A DNA stretch of 64,000 bases, taken from contig JBAKBP010001403.1 in assembly GCA_037953745.1 (NCBI GenBank), forward strand, positions 150,663-214,662, read 5' to 3'. Position numbers and translations under genes: made by a program. The notes beneath the pieces were generated by a model. The model ran no database searches. It was given only the letters and a program-made list of their open reading frames with translations, and was not told the origin of the DNA. The stretch's first letter is position 1; every line of letters begins with the position of its first letter. This DNA comes from Lithodes maja. Taxonomy: Eukaryota > Arthropoda > Malacostraca > Decapoda > Lithodidae. Below are positions 56,115 through 64,000 of this stretch, piece after piece.

Positions 56115-58945
56115 CCACCGCTTAAGTTAAAAGGATTGTGACGTCATACCAAGATGGCGGTGTGTCTATTTAATAATGTCGGTTGGGAGAGAGAGAGAGA
56201 GAGAGAGATATATCCTTCCTACCTACTGTTTCAAGACGTTTTGCCCCATTCACCTGTCTCTTTTATGACACCAACAAGGGTGCACAGACACACAGACACA
56301 CAAACATATAGATATGCAGACAGATAGATACACAGACAGATAGATACACAGAAAGATAGATACACAGACAGATAGATACACAGACAGATAGATACACAGA
56401 CAGATAGATACACAGACAGATGGATACACAAACATATATATACAGACAGATAGATACACAGACAGATAGATACACAGACAGACAGATACACAGACATAGA
56501 TACACAAATATATATATTCACAGAGAGATAGATACACAGACAGATAGATACACAGACATATACTGTATATAGGCTACACAGGCAGATATATACACAGACA
56601 AATACAGTATATACCGTACATTATTAGTTAGGTTAGATCCAAAAATACATTTGTCTGCCATTTAATACAATTTTCTTTAGTAGCCTAACAATATAACTAT
56701 AGAAAACGATCAAATTAAATGGGGTAACATGTTTATATTAAGAATGTCGACATTCAAATTTTTCAAATTATTGTTATGTTCGTGTTTTGGTGAATTATTC
56801 AAAGCCATACACTCTGTTAGAGTGTGTTAGGTTAATGTAGAGTGCGTTGCGCTAATTAGAGTGTGTTAGGTCTATTAGAGTGTTAGGTTAGGTATAGTGC
56901 ATTACGCTAATTAGAGTGCGTAAGGTTAATTATAGTGTGTTAGGCCAATTAGAGTGCGTTAGGCTAGGTTAGAGTGTGTTTTGCTAAATAGAGTGTGTTA
57001 GGTTAATTATAGTGTGTTAGGCTAGGTTAGAGTGCGTTAGGGCAAGTAGAGTGCGTTAGGTTAGGTAGAGTGCGTTACATTAATTAGACTGTGTTAGGTC
57101 TGTTAGAGTGCGTTAGGTTAATATAGAGTGCGTTGCGCTAATTAGAGTGCGTTAGGTCTATTAGAGTGCATTAGGTTAGGTAGAGTGCGTTACGCTAATT
57201 AGAGTGCGTTAGGTTAATTATAGTGTGTTAGGCCAATTAGAGTGCGTTAGGCTAGGTTGGAGTGCGTTACGCTAAATAGAGTGCGTTTGGGTTGGGTAGA
57301 GTGCGTTACGCTAGTTAGAGTGCATTCGGTCGATTAGAGCGCGTTAGGCTAGTTAGAGTGCGTTAGGTTAATGTAGAGTGCGTTAGGTCAATGAGAGTGC
57401 GTTACGTCAATTAGAGTGCATTAGGTTAATTATAGTGCGTTAGGCCAATTAGAGTGCTTTAGGCTAGGTCAGAGTGTGTTATGCTAAATAGAGTGCGTTA
57501 GGTTAATTATAGTGTTAGGCTAGGTTAGAGTGCGTTAGGGCAATTAGAGCACGTTAGGTTATGTAGAGTGCGTTAGGTTAATGTAGAGTGCGTTACGCTA
57601 ATTAGACTGTGCTAGGTCTGTTAGAGTGCGTTAGGTTAATGTAGAGTGCGTTGAGCTAATTAGAGTGTGTTAGGTCTATTAGAGTGCATTACGCTAATTA
57701 GAGTGCATTAGGTCTACTAGAGTGCGTTAGGTTAATTAGAGTGCGTTAGGTTAATGTAGAGTGTGTTAGGTTAATTAGAGTGAGTTTGGGTAGGGTAGAG
57801 TGCGTTAGGTTCTGTAGAGTGTTTTTGATTAGGTTAGGTAGATTGTGTTAGTGAGAGTGTGTTAGGTTAGTTAGAGTGCGTTAGGTTATTTAGAGTGCGT
57901 TAGGTTAAAAAGTGTTAGATTAAAAATGTAGGTTAGGTTAGAAATGTTAGGTTACGTTAAAAAGTTTGGTTAAGTTAGGTTAAACCTTGAAAATTGCTAA
58001 GTTAGGTTAGGTTAGGTTAGGTTAGGTTAGGTTAGGTTAGGTACGTTAGGTTAGGTTAGGTACGTTAGGTTAGGTTAGGTTAGGTTAGGTACGTTAGGTT
58101 AGGTTAAAACTTGAAAATCGTTAAGTTAGGTTAGGTTAGGTTAGGTTAGGTTTGGTTAGGTAAAAAGTCGATAACCGATAAGTTAGCTTAGTTAGGAATG
58201 TTTGGTTAGGATAGGTTAGGTTAAAATGTTTGGTTAGGTTAGGTTAGGTTAGGTTAGGCTAGGTAAAAATAATTTAGGTTAGGTTAGAAATTTAGGTTAG
58301 GTTAGGTTAGGTTAGGTTAAAAATGTTAGGTTAGGTTACATTCTTTAGGTTAGGTTAGGTTAAAAAATGCTAGGTTAGAAATTTAGGTTAGGTTAAAAAT
58401 TAAAAATGTTAGATCAAACATGTCAGGTTAGGTTAAAAATGTTAGGTTAAGAATTTAGGTTAGTTTAAAATTTAGCTTATTTTTTGTTTTGCATAATTAT
58501 AAATATTAGGTTAAACATTTAGGTTAGGTCAAAAAAGTTAGATTAGGTTAGGTTTAAATAGTTAGGTTTGGTTAATTAGTTAGGTTAGTTTAAAAATGTT
58601 AGGTTAAGAATTTAGGTTTCTTTATAAAAGACTGTAAAAGTTAGGTTAGGATTTTATAATTATAAACTTTAGGTTAAACAATTAGGTCAAAAAAAGTTTG
58701 ATTAGGTTAGTTAGGTTTAGTTAAAAAAGGTTAGGTTACTTTAAAAATGTTAGGTTACGAATTTAGGTTTCTTTATAAAAGAATGTAAAAGTTAGGTTAC
58801 GATTTTCTATAAACTAGGTTAAACAATTAGGTCAAAAAAAGTTAGATTAGGTGAGTTAGGTTTGGTTAAAAAGGTTAGGTTAGTTTAAAAATGTAACTAA
58901 GTAGGCTACCTGCATTTTAAGTAGTAATCATGAACTCGTAGCACA

Positions 58946-59024
<79 letters not shown>

Positions 59025-59312
59025 GGTAGAAACAGTAGTAGTGGTTGAAGTAGGCTGAATGGGGCAAAACGTCTTATATATATATATATATAAAGATGAT
59101 GATAACCCGTACGGTAGAAACAGTAGTATTAGTAGTAGTAGTATTAGTAGTAGTAGTAATAGTAGTAGTAGTATTAGGGTGAATGGGGTAAAACGTCTTA
59201 GAACAGACGGCATAATGGTGTGACCAGATTTGTCAGTACAGGAAGGACCTGTTATCTGTCTCTCTCTCTCTCACCACCGCCATCTTGGTATGACGTCACA
59301 ACCCTTTTAAGC

Positions 59313-59364
<52 letters not shown>

Positions 59365-59603
59365 GGTAGAAACAGTAGTAGTGGTAGAAGTAGGCTGAAT
59401 GGGGCAAAACGTCTTATATATATATATATATATATATAAAGATGATGATAACCCGTACGGTAGAAACAGTAGTATTAGTAGTAGTAGTATTAGTAGTAGT
59501 AGTAGTAATAGTAGTAGTAGTAGTAGGGTGAATGGGGCAAAACGTCTTAGAACAGACGGCATAATGGTGTGACCAGATTTGTCAGTACAGGAAGGACCTG
59601 TTA

Positions 59604-59638
<35 letters not shown>

Positions 59639-60088
59639 GCCGCCATCTTGGTATGACGTCACAACCCTTTTAAGCGCGAGAGAGAGAGAGAGAGAGAGAG
59701 AGAGATATATCCTTCCTACCTACTGTTCCAAGACGTTTTGCCCCATTCACCTGTCTCTTTTATGACACCAACAAGGGTATACAGACACACAAACATATAG
59801 ATATGCAGACAGATAGAGTCACAGACAGATAGATACACAGAAAGATAGATACACAGACAGATAGATACACAGACAGATAGATACACAGACAGATAAGGGA
59901 TAGATACACAGACAGATGGATACACACAGATAGATAGGGCTCCCTCGCCAGACACACACTCACACTCTCTCTCACTCAAGTGACAAGTCAGTGACGTCAC
60001 ACGTCTTCAGTACCTGGCTGGACTCCGAGGGGGAAGGTTGTTGGTCGTCCCTGTCGCCGCCGCCGCCCTTCCCACGCCCAAACCGAGC
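55935..60088 (+). repeat. Macrosatellite monomer 4 (about 4.15 kb)
   Basis: Same module order. TTAGAGTGCG-type array about 56815-57905; TTAGG-type array 57906-58895, with one extra GGTACG-containing block near 58050-58070; TGACGTCA at 56139 and again in the modules near 59290, 59656 and 59993. Confidence 0.95.
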
Positions 60089-60215
60089 CACTTGGGCAAA
60101 AGTGTCATGGACGACGATCGATAGGGCGTGTTCAGACCTTTCATTTGAGACCACAACCACCTTCCTCGGACCAACCACACCGGAGATATAGTCGTTCCCG
60201 CATAATCACCGGCTA

Positions 60216-60253
<38 letters not shown>

Positions 60254-63057
60254 CCCACCGCTTAAGTTAAAAGGATTGTGACGTCATACCAAGATGGCGG
60301 TATGTCTATTTAATAATGTCGGTTGGGAGAGAGAGAGAGAGAGAGATATCATTCCTACCTACTGTTCCAAGACGTTTTGCCCCATTCACCTGTCTCTTTT
60401 ATGACACCAACAAGGGTGCACAGACACACAGACACACAAACATATAGATATGCAGACAGATAGATACACAGACAGATAGATACACAGAAAGATAGATACA
60501 CAGACAGATAGATACACAGACAGATAGATACACAGACAGATTGATACACAGACAGATGGATACACAAACATATATACAGACAGATAGATACACAGACAGA
60601 TAGATACACAGACAGACAGATACACAGACATAGATACACAAATATATATATTCACAGAGAGATAGATACACAGACAGATAGATACACAGACATATACTGT
60701 ATATAGGCTACACAGGCAGATATATACACAGACAAATACAGTATATACCGTACATTATTAGTTAGGTTAGATCCAAAAATACATTTGTCTGCCATTTAAT
60801 ACAATTTTCTTTAGTAGCCTAACAATATAACTATAGAAAACGATCAAATTAAATGGGGGTAACATGTTTATATTAAGAATGTCGACATTCAAATTTTTCA
60901 AATGATTGTTATGTTCGTGTTTTGGTGAATTATTCAAAGCCATACACTCTGTTAGAGTGTGTTAGGTTAATGTAGAGTGCGTTGCGCTAATTAGAGTGTG
61001 TTAGGTCTATTAGAGTGTTAGGTTAGGTATAGTGCTTTACGCTAATTAGAGTGCGTAAGGTTAATTATAGTGTGTTAGGCCAATTAGAGTGCATTAGGCT
61101 AGGTTAGAGTGTGTTATGCTAAATAGAGTGTGTTAGGTTAATTATAGTGTGTTAGGCTAGGTTAGAGTGCGTTAGGGCAATTAGAGTGCGTTAGGTTAGG
61201 TAGAGTGCGTTACGTTAATTAGACTGTGTTAGGTCTGTTAGAGTGCGTTAGGTTAATATAGAGTGCGTTGCGCTAATTAGAGTGCGTTAGGTCTATTAGA
61301 GTGCATTAGGTTAGGTAGAGTGCGTTACGCTAATTAGAGTGCGTTAGGTTAATTATAGTGTTAGGCCAATTAGAGTGCGTTAGGCTAGGTTGGAGTGCGT
61401 TACGCTAAATAGAGTGCGTTTGGGTTGGGTAGAGTGCGTTACGCTAGTTAGAGTGCATTCGGTCGATTAGAGCGCGTTAGGCTAGTTAGAGTGCGTTAGG
61501 TTAATGTAGAGTGCGTTAGGTCAATGAGAGTGCGTTACGTCAATTAGAGTGCATTAGGTTAATTATAGTGCGTTAGGCCAATTAGAGTGCGTTAGGCTAG
61601 GTCAGAGTGTGTTATGCTAAATAGAGTGCGTTAGGTTAATTATAGTGTTAGGCTAGGTTAGAGTGCGTTAGGGCAATTAGAGCGCGTTAGGCTAGGTAGA
61701 GTGCGTTAGGTTAATGTAGAGTGCGTTACGCTAATTAGACTGTGCTAGGTCTGTTAGAGTGCGTTAGGTTAATGTAGAGTGCGTTGAGCTAATTAGAGTG
61801 TGTTAGGTCTATTAGAGTGTATTACGCTAATTAGAGTGCATTGGTCTACTAGAGTGCGTTAGGTTAATTAGAGTGCGTTAGGTTAATGTAGAGTGTGTTA
61901 GGTTAATTAGAGTGAGTTTGGGTTGGGTAGAGTGCGTTAGGTTCAGTAGAGTGTTTTTGATTAGGTTAGGTAGATTGTGTTAGTGAGAGTGTGTTAGGTT
62001 AGTTAGAGTGCGTTAGGTTATTTAGAGTGCGTTAGGTTAAAAAGTGTTAGATTAAAAATGTAGGTTATGTTAGAAATGTTAGGTTACGTTAAAAAGTTTG
62101 GTTAAGTTAGGTTAAACCTTGAAATTGCTAAGTTAGGTTAGGTTAGGTTAGGTTAGGTTAGGTTAAGTTAGGTTAGGTACGTTAGGTTAGGTTAGGTTAG
62201 GTTAGGTACGTTAGGTTAGGATAAAACTTGAAAATCGTTAAGTTAGGTTAGGTTAGGTTAGGTTAGGTTTGGTTAGGTAAAAAGTCGATAACCGATAAGT
62301 TAGCTTAGTTAGGAATGTTTGGTTAGGATAGGTTAGGTTAAAATGTTAGGTTAGGTTAGGTTAGGTTAGGTTAGGCTAGGTAAAAATAATTTAGGTTAGG
62401 TTAGAAATTTAGGTTAGGTTAGGTTAGGTTAGGTTAAAAATGTTAGGTTAGGTTACATTCTTTAGGTTAGGTTAGGTTAAAAAATGCTAGGTTAGAAATT
62501 TAGGTTAGGTTAAAATTAAAAATGTTAGATCAAACATGTCAGGTTAGGTTAAAAATGTTAGGTTAAGAATTTAGGTTAGTTTAAAATTTAGCTTATTTTT
62601 TTTTTTGCATATAAATATTAGGTTAAACATTTAGGTTAGGTCAAAAAAGTTAGATTAGGTTAGGTTTAAATAGTTAGGTTTGGTTAATTAGTTAGGTTAG
62701 TTTAAAAATGTTAGGTTAAGAATTTAGGTTTCTTTATAAAAGACTGTAAAAGTTAGGTTAGGATTTTATAATTATAAACTTTAGGTTAAACAATTAGGTC
62801 AAAAAAAGTTTGATTAGGTTAGTTAGGTTTAGTTAAAAAAGGTTAGGTTACTTTAAAAATGTTAGGTTACGAATTTAGGTTTCTTTATAAAAGAATGTAA
62901 AAGTTAGGTTACGATTTTCTATAAACTAGGTTAAACAATTAGGTCAAAAAAAGTTAGATTAGGTGAGTTAGGTTTGGTTAAAAAGGTTAGGTTAGTTTAA
63001 AAATGTAACTAAGTAGGCTACCTGCATTTTAAGTAGTAATCATGAACTCGTAGCACA

Positions 63058-63102
<45 letters not shown>

Positions 63103-63150
63103 GGTAGAAACAGTAGTAGTGGTAGAAGTAGGCTGAATGGGGCAAAACGT

Positions 63151-63221
<71 letters not shown>

Positions 63222-63392
63222 GTATATATAAAGATGATGATAACCCGTACGGTAGAAACAGTAGTATTAGTAGTAGTAGTATTAGTAGTAGTAGTAATAG
63301 TAGTAGTAGTATTAGGGTGAATGGGGTAAAACGTCTTAGAACAGACGGCATAATGGTGTGACCAGATTTGTCAGTACAGGAAGGACCTGTTA

Positions 63393-63435
<43 letters not shown>

Positions 63436-63472
63436 GCCGCCATCTTGGTATGACGTCACAACCCTTTTAAGC

Positions 63473-63524
<52 letters not shown>

Positions 63525-63746
63525 GGTAGAAACAGTAGTAGTGGTAGAAGTAGGCTGAATGGGGCAAAACGTCTTATATATATATATATATATATAAAGA
63601 TGATGATAACCCGTACGGTAGAAACAGTAGTATTAGTAGTAGTAGTAGTAATAGTAGTAGTAGTAGTAGGGTGAATGGGGCAAAACGTCTTAGAACAGAC
63701 GGCATAATGGTGTGACCAGATTTGTCAGTACAGGAAGGACCTGTTA

Positions 63747-63781
<35 letters not shown>

Positions 63782-63818
63782 GCCGCCATCTTGGTATGAC
63801 GTCACAACCCTTTTAAGC

Positions 63819-63884
<66 letters not shown>

Positions 63885-64000
63885 TCCTTCCTACCTACTG
63901 TTCCAAGACGTTTTGCCCATTCACCTGTCTCTTTTATGACACCAACCAGGGTACACAGACACACAAACATATAGATATGCAGACAGATAGTCACAGACAG
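60089..64000 (+). repeat. Macrosatellite monomer 5 (cut by window end)
   Basis: Same module order through the second minisatellite; the window ends inside it. TTAGAGTGCG-type array about 60950-62035; TTAGG-type array 62036-63005; the TA tract at 63153-63218 is long. The array may continue beyond the window. Confidence 0.93.

Noticed and set aside
43524..64000. A true chromosome end (terminal telomere)
   Set aside because: The TTAGG blocks are degenerate, interrupted and embedded in a larger tandem unit, and the pattern does not end in a pure pentamer array within the window.

Overview
The window reads as eukaryotic repeat DNA from an arthropod, most likely a decapod crustacean. Reasons: TTAGG-type (arthropod telomere-type) repeats, very dense AT, CT/GA and GATA microsatellites, and a mix of CR1-like, RTE-like and Penelope-like retroelements with piggyBac transposons, which is common in decapod genomes. 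The assignment is an inference. I found no convincing host protein-coding gene, rRNA gene or CRISPR array. Every long reading frame I can recognise belongs to a transposable element, and almost all are broken by frameshifts or stops.

Layout. 1-1.7 kb: endonuclease and linker of a broken non-LTR retrotransposon (minus). 1.7-7.9 kb: an unidentified minus-strand element with a Cys/His-rich, gag-like reading frame in pieces (3362-6245). 8.0-22.5 kb: a Penelope-like element (PLE) locus (minus) invaded repeatedly. A 5'-truncated LINE sits inside its GIY-YIG endonuclease (9234-10138, target duplication visible). A piggyBac transposon sits inside its reverse transcriptase (10470-14191, TTAA on both sides). 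A CR1-like LINE with an esterase ORF1 lies at 15.66-19.93 kb. An RTE-like LINE sits in a second PLE 3' end (20077-21584, 10-bp duplication). The PLE polymerase also carries 11 tandem copies of a 45-bp unit (14952-15446).

22.5-33.7 kb: a tandem Ty3/Gypsy-type LTR retrotransposon array: a 5'-truncated internal region, LTR A (25118-27395), a second internal region and LTR B (31863-33723). Both internal regions keep a long frame but lack the reverse transcriptase catalytic core and most of the integrase. LTR A holds a 411-bp TTAA-flanked insertion that LTR B lacks. 33.7-35.5 kb: the 3' half of a second piggyBac copy. 35.5-43.5 kb: AT-rich DNA with three nested inverted-repeat systems, a possible 2.2-kb TTAA element, a tRNA-derived SINE-like head and an RTE endonuclease fragment.

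43.5-64 kb: a tandem macrosatellite of about 4.1-kb monomers (four full, one cut by the window end). Each monomer contains a GATA/CAGA minisatellite, an array of degenerate 18-20 bp TTAGAGTGCG-type repeats, about 0.95 kb of degenerate TTAGG repeats, and small modules, some in opposite orientation, that carry TGACGTCA palindromes next to a CGCCATCTTGG motif between CT and GA tracts.

The elements do not form a pathway. They record an insertion history: PLE first, then the LINEs and piggyBac into it, with the Gypsy array joined to PLE on one side and to a broken piggyBac on the other. The most unusual parts are the composite telomere-like macrosatellite, the RT-less but open-framed Gypsy family, and the unidentified gag-like element.
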